This document shows, piece by piece, positions 26,413 to 33,861 of a DNA stretch of 55,718 bases. Each line of letters begins with the position of its first letter. The first letter of the stretch is position 1. Source of the DNA: Atlanticothrix silvestris CENA357 (GTDB lineage Bacteria > Cyanobacteriota > Cyanobacteriia > Cyanobacteriales > Nostocaceae). The position numbers and the translations under genes were made by a program. The DNA is taken from NCBI RefSeq assembly GCF_016056295.1, contig NZ_JAECZB010000035.1, forward strand, positions 1 to 55,718, given 5' to 3'. The notes beneath the pieces are model-generated. The model did no database searches, was not told the origin of the DNA, and worked only from the letters and a program-made list of their open reading frames with translations.

Positions 26413-27033
26413 ATGGCTACTCCACTGCATAACTCTGAGTCTAAATCCAATGATTTAGTGACCCTGGCTCGTTGTATGGCAGGGGATTTCAGTAATTATA
26501 AACAATCTTTTGAAAATCCTAAAAACTATGCTCATATCCATGTTTTCTTTCGTCCATTGCCATTTGAATTCTTCTCTGGAATTGGTTTCTATTCTGAACA
26601 AGTCTATGACTACGATATGTGGAGTCCCTATCGTCAGGGTGTGCATCGACTAGTAGATCAAAAAGACCACATTTATGTTGAAAATTATGGTCTAAAAAAT
26701 GCATATCTTTATGCCGGTGCGGCACGTAATTCAGACATCCTCAAGACTATTACGAACGACTGCATCAAACGGCGGTTTCACTGCGGCATGATTTTTCAAC
26801 GAGACGGTGATCTGTTTCGGGGCAGCGTGGAACCTGGGAATTTGTGCTTGATTGAGCGCGATGGCTGTCAGACTTACCTGGTGAGCGATGTTGAAGTCAC
26901 AGAAACCACTTGGGTCAGCCTGGATAGAGGCATGGATGTTAATACTAACGAACAGATTTGGGGTTCAACCTTCGGGCCCTTGCGGTTTGAAAAACTAGAG
27001 AATTTTGCCCATGAAGTCCCAGCTATCATATAG
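26413..27033 (+). CDS. cpeT: CpeT bilin lyase/chaperone family protein
   Basis: 206 residues. CpeT marks are LARCMAGDFSNYKQSFENPKNYAHIHVFFRPLPFEFF, YDYDMWSPYRQGVHRL and CHFRGSVEPG-like FRGSVEPGNLC. CpcT/CpeT proteins act on the beta-155-type cysteine or bind the bilin as chaperone. Its end overlaps the earliest possible cpeR start, consistent with one transcript. Position five of the cpeCDESTR series. Confidence 0.9.
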   Translation: MATPLHNSESKSNDLVTLARCMAGDFSNYKQSFENPKNYAHIHVFFRPLPFEFFSGIGFYSEQVYDYDMWSPYRQGVHRLVDQKDHIYVENYGLKNAYLYAGAARNSDILKTITNDCIKRRFHCGMIFQRDGDLFRGSVEPGNLCLIERDGCQTYLVSDVEVTETTWVSLDRGMDVNTNEQIWGSTFGPLRFEKLENFAHEVPAII

Positions 27034-27070
27034 CGCTTCTCTGAAGGATCTAGAATCAGTTGAAGCAAAA

Positions 27071-27376
27071 ATGTTGCCACCAGAAGCTCAAAAAAAGATG
27101 CAATGTTGGCTCCGCAGCCGTCATTTGATTTGTTCAGGTAATTTTTTTATTTTTGAAACGGTAGACTATAGCGCCGTCGAGCGTTTTTCGGAATGCGTCG
27201 CAGCATTAGGAGGAACCGTGATTTCGGTCGAACCCATTGATAAAGTATGGATGGGAGATCATCGTCAGGTTTTTTTATATCGTGCTAAAGCCAGTTTGCA
27301 TACTCCCTGTCACAACCTGAAGCAATATTGGTTGAAATATGGCAGCTTTCGCACACGATTTGATGGGCAGGCATAA
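27071..27376 (+). CDS. cpeR: CpeR, activator of phycoerythrin genes
   Basis: 101 residues from the ATG at 27071 (MLPPEAQKKMQCWLRSRHLICSGNFFIFE); an in-frame ATG at 27011 would add 20 residues and overlap cpeT. I chose the shorter because the known Fremyella CpeR is of about this length and begins in this way. It is needed for green-light expression of cpeBA, pebAB and cpeYZ in that organism. No standard DNA-binding motif is visible. Last gene of the cpeCDESTR order. Confidence 0.85.
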   Translation: MLPPEAQKKMQCWLRSRHLICSGNFFIFETVDYSAVERFSECVAALGGTVISVEPIDKVWMGDHRQVFLYRAKASLHTPCHNLKQYWLKYGSFRTRFDGQA

Positions 27377-27389
27377 AAAATTAATGGGG

Positions 27390-27530
27390 CATTGGGCATG
27401 GGAAAGAAGGGGTAAGGGGGAAAGGGGAAGGGTTAAAGGGTTGGTTTTTTCATCCTTTACCCTTTACCCTTTAACCTTTTCCCCTCTTGCTGCTCCCCTG
27501 CCCCCCGCCTCTTTCCCCAGTCACTTTTAC
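27390..27530. repeat. GGTAAAGG/CCTTTACC dispersed repeat element, copy b
   Basis: Same family as at 25669, with purine-rich GGGGAAGGGTTAAAGGG and the facing CCCTTTAACCTTTTCCCC half, so it can fold into a strong hairpin. It follows cpeR and could end the cpeC-R transcript; that is inference. Open frames through it are artefacts of the repeat. Confidence 0.7.
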
Positions 27531-27563
27531 ATTAAATTGAGAGAAATTTTACTATTCGGTGTT

Positions 27564-28220
27564 ATGGAACTTAATCAAATTGAAACAAATCTGCAAAACC
27601 CAGATTTTAAATATCGTCTTGATGCGATCGCAGCTCTCCAAGATTATCCCCCAGAAATAGCTTTACCCTTACTCACCAAGCATCTTCAAGATCCAGAATT
27701 TTTAGTGCGATCGTTTGTTGCTAGGGGATTGGGCAAACAGCAGACATCCGAATCTTTTGCTGCTTTACTCCAAATCATCAAATTTGATAATACTCCCAAT
27801 GTCCAGGCAGAAGCCGCTAACTCCCTGTCTTTGTTTGGCAGGGTTTCAGCTTCCCATTTAGTGAAGGCATTTTTTATGAATGATCACTGGCTGTTACGCC
27901 GCAGCATATTAGCAGCTTTGATCGAACTAAAGTGTTCTGAAGAACTGTTTGAGGTTTGCATCCAAGGATTAGAAGGGGAAGATGCAAGTGTAGAAGAGGC
28001 ATCTGTAGAAGCGCTGGGGACTTTAGCTGGCTCTCGTCAACATCAGGCTGCCTTATCCCAACTCCTAATCCTCAAAAATTCCGAATCTGAACACATTCGG
28101 ATACAGGTTGCTTACGCCTTGAAACACTATGATGACCCTGACGCTAAAGAAGCTTTGGCTCAATTGAGACAAGATGCCAATCATCGTGTAATTGGAGCTG
28201 CAATGGAAGATTTGATCTAG
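27564..28220 (+). CDS. HEAT-repeat bilin lyase/chaperone family protein (CpeZ-like size)
   Basis: 218 residues from the ATG at 27564 (MELNQIETNLQNPDFKYRLDAIAALQDYPPE). Built of HEAT-like repeats in the E/F-type lyase manner: LVRSFVARGLGKQ, PNVQAEAANSLSLFGR, WLLRRSILAALIEL, ASVEEASVEALGTLAGS, HIRIQVAYALKHYDDPDAKEAL. Size resembles CpeZ or the small subunit of E/F lyases rather than CpcE. It follows the cpeR gene on the same strand. It probably assists phycoerythrobilin attachment. Exact subfamily not decided. Confidence 0.75.
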   Translation: MELNQIETNLQNPDFKYRLDAIAALQDYPPEIALPLLTKHLQDPEFLVRSFVARGLGKQQTSESFAALLQIIKFDNTPNVQAEAANSLSLFGRVSASHLVKAFFMNDHWLLRRSILAALIELKCSEELFEVCIQGLEGEDASVEEASVEALGTLAGSRQHQAALSQLLILKNSESEHIRIQVAYALKHYDDPDAKEALAQLRQDANHRVIGAAMEDLI

Positions 28221-28495
28221 ACCACAACAAAATACACGATTTTTCTATCAAACAGCTTAGATTCTCTAACTTCTGAGCGATTTACCTTCTTTTCATCTTA
28301 GTTACGATGAAACTGTAGAAATTTGTAAAATTTCATGATTTATAGTGCTGCTGAAAACCTAGAACAAGTCGTAGAAAGGTTCCGAAACTTTAGTACTAAT
28401 TTTTAAAGTAACAGTATTAATCTCTACAAAAATTACTAGCCAGGGTGTCAGAATTTTGAGGAAATAAATTATTCCGTATTGTAGTGGAGAAAGCT

Positions 28496-28699
28496 ATGAC
28501 TGAGATCCAAACAGGAGGTCAAATGACCTGGAAATTAGAAGGAGCAACAGATTGTGCCTTGCACTTACGGCATAATTCCTCAGAGCCTTGGCGACCTTAT
28601 GAAGAATTTCCTGAGTACTTTTTGCCAGATCCAGGTGAGTTTTCTAAAGGGTATGCAACTTTTTTGGCGTTGCTCAAAAAAGGTTGGACAACTGTTTAA
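28496..28699 (+). CDS. Small conserved-looking protein, unknown
   Basis: 67 residues from the ATG at 28496, with GGAG seven bases upstream; a GTG four codons earlier is possible. Sequence has several tryptophans (MTWKLEGATDC, EPWRPYEEF, KKGWTTV) and a FLPDPGEFSKGYATFLALLKKGW segment. No family recognised. Sitting between lyase-type genes, it may be part of the phycobiliprotein set, but that is position only. Confidence 0.6.
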   Translation: MTEIQTGGQMTWKLEGATDCALHLRHNSSEPWRPYEEFPEYFLPDPGEFSKGYATFLALLKKGWTTV

Positions 28700-28876
28700 A
28701 ACAATACTTTTTTAATATCCAGCCATAAAGCAGCAATTGAGTAATGCTGGTCATCGACCGTGCATTATAGAGAAGTAAAAATATTAACTTATATGACAAA
28801 ACATAAAATATGTTGTAGACTACTTGACACAAAAGTCTTTCTATAGATTTCCATCCTGGAGAGGTTAAATCCTGTT

Positions 28877-29416
28877 ATGACATTTCAGCCTCAAATTACT
28901 GAGCTATCCTCAGAATCCCTGGTTAAAGAATTTTTTCAGCAATCTCAAGGGAACTGGCGATCGCAGCGTCGTTACTACACACTCAAGGATGGAGAAACAC
29001 AGGAAGTAGTTAGTTTCTTGACTGTGCAGTTTCTAGAGCCAGGAAACGAGGAGTTGATCAAATTAGCTAGATTGCACGAAATGGCAAATGAAACTGCTTT
29101 AACTTGCGGGGCTTTAACGACGTGGGAAAGTAATTATATTAGTCCTAGTCCCAAGCAGACTAAAGGCTCAACAGTATTTGGGGTTTTAGGAACAGCCTTG
29201 TATCGCGATCGCGGATTTTCTACCTCAAAACCCATCATCGCTCAGTTTTCTATGCGTGACCCCAAAACCATGTGTTTACGAACTGAATATAGTGGGAATG
29301 TGTTTGAAGAAGAATTGAAACTGATCGGTACTCAATACCGCACTCGTCAAACTATCATTTCCCGCGCTGGAGAAGAACAGATGATTGGGCAGTATTTAGA
29401 ACAGCGGTTAAATTGA
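28877..29416 (+). CDS. CpeS/CpcS-family bilin lyase (CpcU/CpeU-like)
   Basis: 179 residues. N-terminal LVKEFFQQSQGNWRSQRRYYTL carries the family WRSQR motif; then TTWESNY (matching SWEG), GSTVFGVLGTALYRDRGFSTSKP and LRTEYSG. The RDxGY-like segment is RDRGFST rather than RDQGY, and its centre differs from the CpeS at 25797, so it is a different subclass, perhaps the CpcS/CpcU type. It should help attach bilin to Cys-84-type sites. GGAGAGG upstream of the ATG. Confidence 0.82.
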   Translation: MTFQPQITELSSESLVKEFFQQSQGNWRSQRRYYTLKDGETQEVVSFLTVQFLEPGNEELIKLARLHEMANETALTCGALTTWESNYISPSPKQTKGSTVFGVLGTALYRDRGFSTSKPIIAQFSMRDPKTMCLRTEYSGNVFEEELKLIGTQYRTRQTIISRAGEEQMIGQYLEQRLN

Positions 29417-30204
29417 CCTCAGTCCCTTCTTTTATGGCAATCCTAGTAATCAACATCAGAGTAACGATGCCGGGAGTTCCCCCTTAGGCTGGAGTTATAG
29501 AAAGTTATTAAGAAATGCAAGGACAGAGAGTTTCCCTCCACAAGAAGCTTTTCAAGACAGGGTTAAAAACCCACATCCTAAAGGTTACGACTACACAAAC
29601 TAAACCACACTGCCTCATCTGCTTACACAGTGATTGATTTTTTATTTAGAGGTTGTTCTAAAAGTGGTTGGCTGTGATTTTGGGCACTCATTGATCCCCC
29701 CTAACCCACACCAGTCGCTTTTCCCAAAGGGAGACGCTGCGCGAACAAGTCGGGAAACCCGCCCACAGCGCTGGCTCCCCTTAAAAAGCTACGGTGTACA
29801 CACAAGTCAAGTCTTGATCTTTTCCTCTCTGTGCCTTCTGCGTCGCGCGACTTCTAGTCGTCAGGGCAAGTAATAAATTAGACTTTTAAAACAACCTCTT
29901 AGAAGTTCTCTACATTTCGGTTGATTATTTTAAATAAAATAAGCACATTGATATATTACTTTAACGTTTTAGGGACATAAGTAATTCATTTATTCTATAA
30001 ATAAGTTACAAAATTAGTACAATTATAACAACTAAACGGTATTTGCATTTATTTTTGGGACATAAATAGTTTATTTTTAGTCAAAAAGAATTTAAAACAA
30101 CAATTTTAGTATTTTAATTTTCTCATAAAATCAAAAGAAATTGGGTAGCTGTAATATTATTCAGTAGCAAACCAAAATTCACTTAGATATTTGGAGAAAT
30201 TACA
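29417..30204. other. 788-base gap before the RiPP locus
   Basis: Apart from the MITE-like element, 29902-30180 is very AT-rich, with no gene. A promoter for the RiPP genes is expected in the last 150 bases; I see no diagnostic operator. A GGAGAAATTACA ribosome site leads into the first precursor gene. Confidence 0.5.
29649..29898. mobile_element. MITE-like element with 17-bp terminal inverted repeats
   Basis: Left end GAGGTTGTTCTAAAAGT (29649-29665) and right end ACTTTTAAAACAACCTC (29882-29898) are inverse complements with one mismatch. TTA is present immediately outside both ends (29646-29648 and 29899-29901), fitting a 3-base target duplication. The 250-base unit has no transposase, so it is non-autonomous. 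Its inside contains CCTTTTGGGAAAAGCG-like and GGCTCCCCTTAAAA stretches typical of cyanobacterial repeats. The 79-residue open frame across it is not a credible gene. Confidence 0.8.
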
Positions 30205-30450
30205 ATGGACAAAAATAACAGGAAATTCAAGGATCAACTCGAAATTAATGATTTAATTGATGAATCTATAAACAATGCTCTAGCACGTAGAAATCAAATT
30301 ATAGATGCTAATGAAAGTTTATCAGATTTATCTAGTGAAGAAGCCGGAAATATTGTTGGAGGAGCGAGTACACCTGTAGCGCTTAAAATTATTTGCCCTC
30401 CAATAATCGTAGGACTGATTGCCACAGATCCCGACGTATTAAAAGCTTAA
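30205..30450 (+). CDS. Candidate RiPP precursor peptide with GG leader
   Basis: 81 residues. A charged leader (NRKFKDQLEINDLIDESINNALARRNQIIDANESL) leads to LSDLSSEEAGNIVGG, a double-glycine site of the kind C39 peptidases cleave. The 28-residue core STPVALKIICPPIIVGLIAT... has one Cys and a Pro pair, and lacks the X-Y-G motif of the other precursor. It is first in a row of four to five genes ending in a radical SAM enzyme. Product unknown. Confidence 0.7.
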   Translation: MDKNNRKFKDQLEINDLIDESINNALARRNQIIDANESLSDLSSEEAGNIVGGASTPVALKIICPPIIVGLIATDPDVLKA

Positions 30451-30489
30451 TCCTTGAGTCAAAAATTATTTTCATTAAAGCTTTAACTC

Positions 30490-30927
30490 ATGGAAAGTTC
30501 TGCTGATAAAACTACACTTTGTCCTAGTGCTAGACCAGAATTAGCAGACAGTGTGGTCTTTGGTTTAGTTGGTGGCAAAGTAACAGAACCGCGCGTAACT
30601 TATCTCAAGCAGCCACTACCTGTCACCAATGAACTGTTAGCAAAAGCTAACCCAGTTACACCTACTGAAATTTTTCGTACTGCTGCTCCTTGTGCATCAA
30701 AAAATTGTCAGCATTTTGATGGACAAGATTGTCGTTTAGCAACAAGAGTTGCAGAAAAATTGCCTGCTGTAGTAAAAGAACTACCTCCCTGTTCTATACG
30801 TAGGGATTGCCGTTGGTGGCAGCAAGCAGGTAAGGCAGCTTGTCTGCGTTGTCCACAAATTATAACCGACAATTACAACCCATCTCTGCCAATACATGAA
30901 GTTGCTCTACCAGAAATAGTTACTTAA
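30490..30927 (+). CDS. Cysteine-rich protein of the RiPP locus
   Basis: 145 residues. The C-terminal half carries nine cysteines in a pattern C-x4-C-x7-C, then ELPPCSIRRDCRWWQQAGKAACLRCPQI, suggesting an iron-sulfur or zinc site. The N-terminal half (about 60 residues) is Pro/Val-rich and has LVGGKVTEPRVTYLKQPLPV. Not recognised as a named family. It is 40 bases after one candidate precursor and 10 before the other, so it is presumably part of the maturation system. Confidence 0.65.
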   Translation: MESSADKTTLCPSARPELADSVVFGLVGGKVTEPRVTYLKQPLPVTNELLAKANPVTPTEIFRTAAPCASKNCQHFDGQDCRLATRVAEKLPAVVKELPPCSIRRDCRWWQQAGKAACLRCPQIITDNYNPSLPIHEVALPEIVT

Positions 30928-30937
30928 GGAGAAAATT

Positions 30938-31276
30938 ATGTCTTTTGAAAATGTCAGAGCTTTCTATGAAAAGCTAGTTAAAGATGAAGCTTTCCGCACC
31001 CAAATGCAACAAGTTGAAAGCAAAGATGAATGTAGCAGAATAGTCAAAGAAGCTGGCTATGATTTTACTCCAGAAGAGTTTGAAGAATATACAGCTCAAT
31101 TATTAGAGTCAAATGCTGATGAAGGTGAAATCAGAGATTTAAATGACGAAGAACTAGAAACTGTTTTTGGTGGGGTTTCTTCATTAATTGGTAGCAAGCC
31201 AGTATACCAGCCAATGTATGGAGTTATTTTTTGGCCACCTGTTCAACCTCTCTATGGAGTTGTACTAGATATATAA
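30938..31276 (+). CDS. Nif11-type RiPP precursor with two X-Y-G core motifs (candidate splicease substrate)
   Basis: 112 residues. The leader (about 1-78) is of the Nif11 type: VRAFYEKLVKDEAFRTQMQQVES ... AGYDFTPEEFEEYTAQLLE ... IRDLNDEELETVFGG, ending in a double glycine. The core after GG is SSLIGSKPVYQPMYGVI, then FWPPVQPLYGVVLDI. It is an imperfect repeat with MYG and LYG, each preceded by QP and followed by V. X-Y-G is the motif from which Plp-type radical SAM spliceases cut out tyramine. GGAG ribosome site upstream. Confidence 0.85.
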   Translation: MSFENVRAFYEKLVKDEAFRTQMQQVESKDECSRIVKEAGYDFTPEEFEEYTAQLLESNADEGEIRDLNDEELETVFGGVSSLIGSKPVYQPMYGVIFWPPVQPLYGVVLDI

Positions 31277-31378
31277 TGTTTCAGCAATTTAGAAACATCA
31301 CTTAAGATATTCGGGACGGATAACCGAAAAACTGTAAACCGTCCCTCTTTAAATTAAGTTCAATAGAGGATATTTTGG

Positions 31379-32638
31379 ATGAGCGATCGCAGAATTAGTT
31401 ATGCGGTTTGGGAAATTACATTAAAATGCAATCTTGCCTGCCAACACTGTGGTTCTCGTGCAGGCCATACAAGGGCTAAAGAACTTTCTACAGCCGAAGC
31501 CCTCGATTTAGTCAAACAAATGGCAGACGTAGGAATCACCGAAGTTACTATCATTGGTGGCGAAGCTTTTCTACGTCCAGATTGGTTAGAAATTGCCCAA
31601 GCTATTAATCAAGCAGGAATGGTTTGTGGTATGACTACCGGCGGTTATGGCATCACTTTAGAAACAGCACACCAAATGAAAGCAGCCGGGATTAAAGTAG
31701 TTTCTGTTTCAGTTGATGGACTAGAAGCTACCCACGACCGCCTCCGTGGTAGACAAGGCTCTTGGCAATGGGCATTTAAAACCATGAGTCATCTTAAACA
31801 AGTAGGTATCGCTTTTGGTTGCAATACTCAAATCAATCGCCTCTCTGCACCAGAATTTCCCAGTATCTACGAACATATCCGCGATGCTGGAATCTTTGCT
31901 TGGCAGATTCAATTGACTGTACCAATGGGAAACGCGGCAGATAACAGCGAAATTCTTCTGCAACCTTATGAATTATTAGATGTGTATCCGATGATTGCTC
32001 GTGTTGCTGAACGCGCACAGCAAGAAGGAATTAAGCTTCAGCCAGGAAATAACATTGGCTACTTCGGCCCTTACGAGCGATTTTTGCGTGGTGGGAGTGC
32101 TTGGTCATTTTGGCAAGGATGCAATGCTGGACTCTCGACATTAGGAATTGAAGCTGATGGTGCCATTAAAGGTTGTCCTTCGTTGCCAACTTCCGCCTAC
32201 ACAGGTGGTAACATCCGCGATTACTCTTTGCGAACCATCATTGAAGAGACAGAAGAACTGCGCTTTAATTTAGGGGCTGGGACACCTAAAGGCACAGAAC
32301 ATTTATGGGGTTTCTGCAAAACTTGTGAATTTGCAGAACTATGTCGAGGTGGTTGCAGTTGGACTGCACACGTATTTTTTGACAAACGAGGTAACAATCC
32401 TTATTGTCATCATCGCGCCCTGACACAAGCTAAACGCGGCATTAAAGAACGAGTATTTCTCAAGAATCAAGCCGAGGGTAAACCTTTTGATAATGGTGAA
32501 TTTGCTTTGATTGAAGAACCAATTGATGCTTCCTGTCCAGACAATGATCAACTACACTTTACTGCTGATAAAATTCAATGGTCAGAAAGTTGGCAGCCAA
32601 AGCAGGAATCATACAACTTCGTAATTCGTAATTCGTAA
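31379..32638 (+). CDS. Radical SAM/SPASM peptide maturase
   Basis: 419 residues. Radical SAM motif at the N-terminus: CNLACQHC (Cys17, 21, 24). GGE-type IIGGEAF and SVSVDGLEATHDRLRG follow. The C-terminal SPASM region has WQGCNAGLSTLGIEADGAIKGCPSL, FCKTCEFAELCRGGC and NPYCHHR, ligands for two auxiliary clusters. It follows the Nif11 precursor. I infer the class of nif11-peptide maturases that includes the splicease PlpX. The last six residues (FVIRNS) come from a TTCGTAA repeat, so the natural end may have been replaced. Confidence 0.88.
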   Translation: MSDRRISYAVWEITLKCNLACQHCGSRAGHTRAKELSTAEALDLVKQMADVGITEVTIIGGEAFLRPDWLEIAQAINQAGMVCGMTTGGYGITLETAHQMKAAGIKVVSVSVDGLEATHDRLRGRQGSWQWAFKTMSHLKQVGIAFGCNTQINRLSAPEFPSIYEHIRDAGIFAWQIQLTVPMGNAADNSEILLQPYELLDVYPMIARVAERAQQEGIKLQPGNNIGYFGPYERFLRGGSAWSFWQGCNAGLSTLGIEADGAIKGCPSLPTSAYTGGNIRDYSLRTIIEETEELRFNLGAGTPKGTEHLWGFCKTCEFAELCRGGCSWTAHVFFDKRGNNPYCHHRALTQAKRGIKERVFLKNQAEGKPFDNGEFALIEEPIDASCPDNDQLHFTADKIQWSESWQPKQESYNFVIRNS

Positions 32639-32668
32639 TTCGTAATTCGTAATTCGTAATTCGTAATT
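32618..32668. repeat. STRR heptanucleotide array (TTCGTAA x7)
   Basis: Seven tandem copies of TTCGTAA from 32618 to 32666, of the short tandemly repeated type in heterocystous cyanobacteria. The radical SAM stop codon lies in the third copy, so array length does not alter the stop unless the phase changes at its start. Confidence 0.92.
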
Positions 32669-32679
32669 AAAGAATTTAG

Positions 32680-32877
32680 ATGGATAATAATTCTGTTTCC
32701 AATCCCATAAATGGCAATTTAAAGTTATCACCAGACGACTCTCAAAGCCAAGTCAACTCTGCAAGCTTTCTCTTGCCTCGTTCAGCATGGAGTAGTCAAG
32801 TAGCCTATTTAAGAATACTCTTTAGAGCAAAGAAAGCTTTAGATAGAATAGAACAAGAAGCAAAATACAAAATATAA
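32680..32877 (+). CDS. Small protein downstream of the radical SAM gene
   Basis: 65 residues, DNNSVSNPINGNLKLSPDDSQSQVNSASF then LLPRSAWSSQVAYLRILFRAKKALDRIEQEAKYKI, with a basic, amphipathic C-terminal half. No family recognised. Splicease systems need a small partner protein (PlpY in the published case); this gene is positioned for that role, but I cannot confirm homology. No strong ribosome site is visible because the repeat array replaced the upstream sequence. Confidence 0.55.
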   Translation: MDNNSVSNPINGNLKLSPDDSQSQVNSASFLLPRSAWSSQVAYLRILFRAKKALDRIEQEAKYKI

Positions 32878-33072
32878 GTATAGCAATCGTAAATAATTCA
32901 TAAATATTTTATTTTAATCATACACAGTCATCAGTACGGCTGTAACACTTAACCCGTTAGATAAAGATTACTTAACCTTTATTTTACAAAAGGTGTCTAG
33001 GGTTATACGCGGTCATGCTTTAATAAGCATTCTTTCTTAACTTGTTTAACAATCCTTATAGGAAAACTGCTG

Positions 33073-33150
33073 ATGTTGAAAAAGCTATTGATGGTTGCTG
33101 CCAGTACCATGTCTATCCCTCTTTTATCACTTTGGGTTTTCCCAAAGTGA
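33073..33150 (+). pseudogene. Signal-peptide fragment truncated at a hairpin
   Basis: The short frame MLKKLLMVAASTMSIPLLSL has the basic start and hydrophobic core of an export signal, then WVFPK and a stop formed inside a perfect hairpin. It looks like the 5-prime end of an exported protein gene whose remainder is gone. No ribosome-binding site is obvious. Confidence 0.55.
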
Positions 33151-33160
33151 TAAAAGAGGG
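33117..33160. repeat. Perfect 20-bp hairpin at a rearrangement junction
   Basis: Arms CCCTCTTTTATCACTTTGGG (33117-33136) and its exact complement (33141-33160) with a TTTT loop. It joins the truncated signal-peptide frame and the end of the C39 peptidase remnant ten bases on. It is not followed by a T-run, so it is not a standard terminator on the plus strand. Confidence 0.85.
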
Positions 33161-33169
33161 TTAAGTAAG

Positions 33170-33677
33170 TCAGTGCGGTTTGACTAATTCAAAAAACTGC
33201 CAAAAACTACTTGTGCTGTCTTCTTTGGATTCTTGTAGTAAAACTGTAGGTTGTAATAGAAGTGCGTAATTTGTACAACCTGCCAGAAATTGCACTCGCT
33301 TTAGAATACGTTGGACGATATTAGGATCAACTAAAATTACGTGTTTTTTCGTGATTTTATAAACAACTATATAGTGAGCTTTTTCCCAATGTACAATTGC
33401 GGCAGTGTTTGTTTGGCCAGCTGATCTAGAGAAGCTTTGACAGGTCTAGTCGAAAAGCCAAGACTCTCGGCTGCTGCGGAAGCGAGCGCAACGATGCTCC
33501 ATTACGATCTACGTTAGCGCGATCGCGCAAATGGTTGAGGCTAAAATTTTTGCCCCAGTAACGAGCAATCATAACTAAACAAGCAGCACCGCAATCAGAC
33601 ACACTTTGCTGTAAAAAACATGGGTAACGTCGAGTCACTCGCTGCCACAAATGTCCAACCCGTTATGTCAGTGTAGG
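33170..33677 (-). pseudogene. C39 peptidase-domain ABC transporter remnant
   Basis: Three frames together give a peptidase C39 domain. First comes LQQSVSDCGAACLVMIARYWG (catalytic Cys) to GASLRSL. After one frameshift near 33475 comes AAAESLGFSTRPVKASLDQLAKQ. After a second near 33402 comes AIVHWEKAHYIVVYKI (catalytic His) with LVDPN (Asp), ending FWQFFELVKPH at 33170. The membrane and ATPase domains that should follow are absent. C39 transporters cut and export double-glycine peptides, which fits the precursors nearby; here it is dead. Confidence 0.82.
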
Positions 33678-33861
33678 AAAATAAGCTTGGTTAATCTTCT
33701 TCTGTAAATGTTGAGATTTTACTGGTAAGAAAACATAAATTTTTATTACATACCTAATTTATCTGAATATATAGATAATAAATCGTCAGGTTCAGAGATA
33801 TTTTCTAGTTTTATATCATCAATCGATATACTAGATTGATTAGCATTTTTATCCGCTATTT

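Noticed and set aside
29634-29873. 79-codon frame in the MITE-like unit
   Set aside because: Starts outside and runs through the repeat; it follows the element, not a gene.
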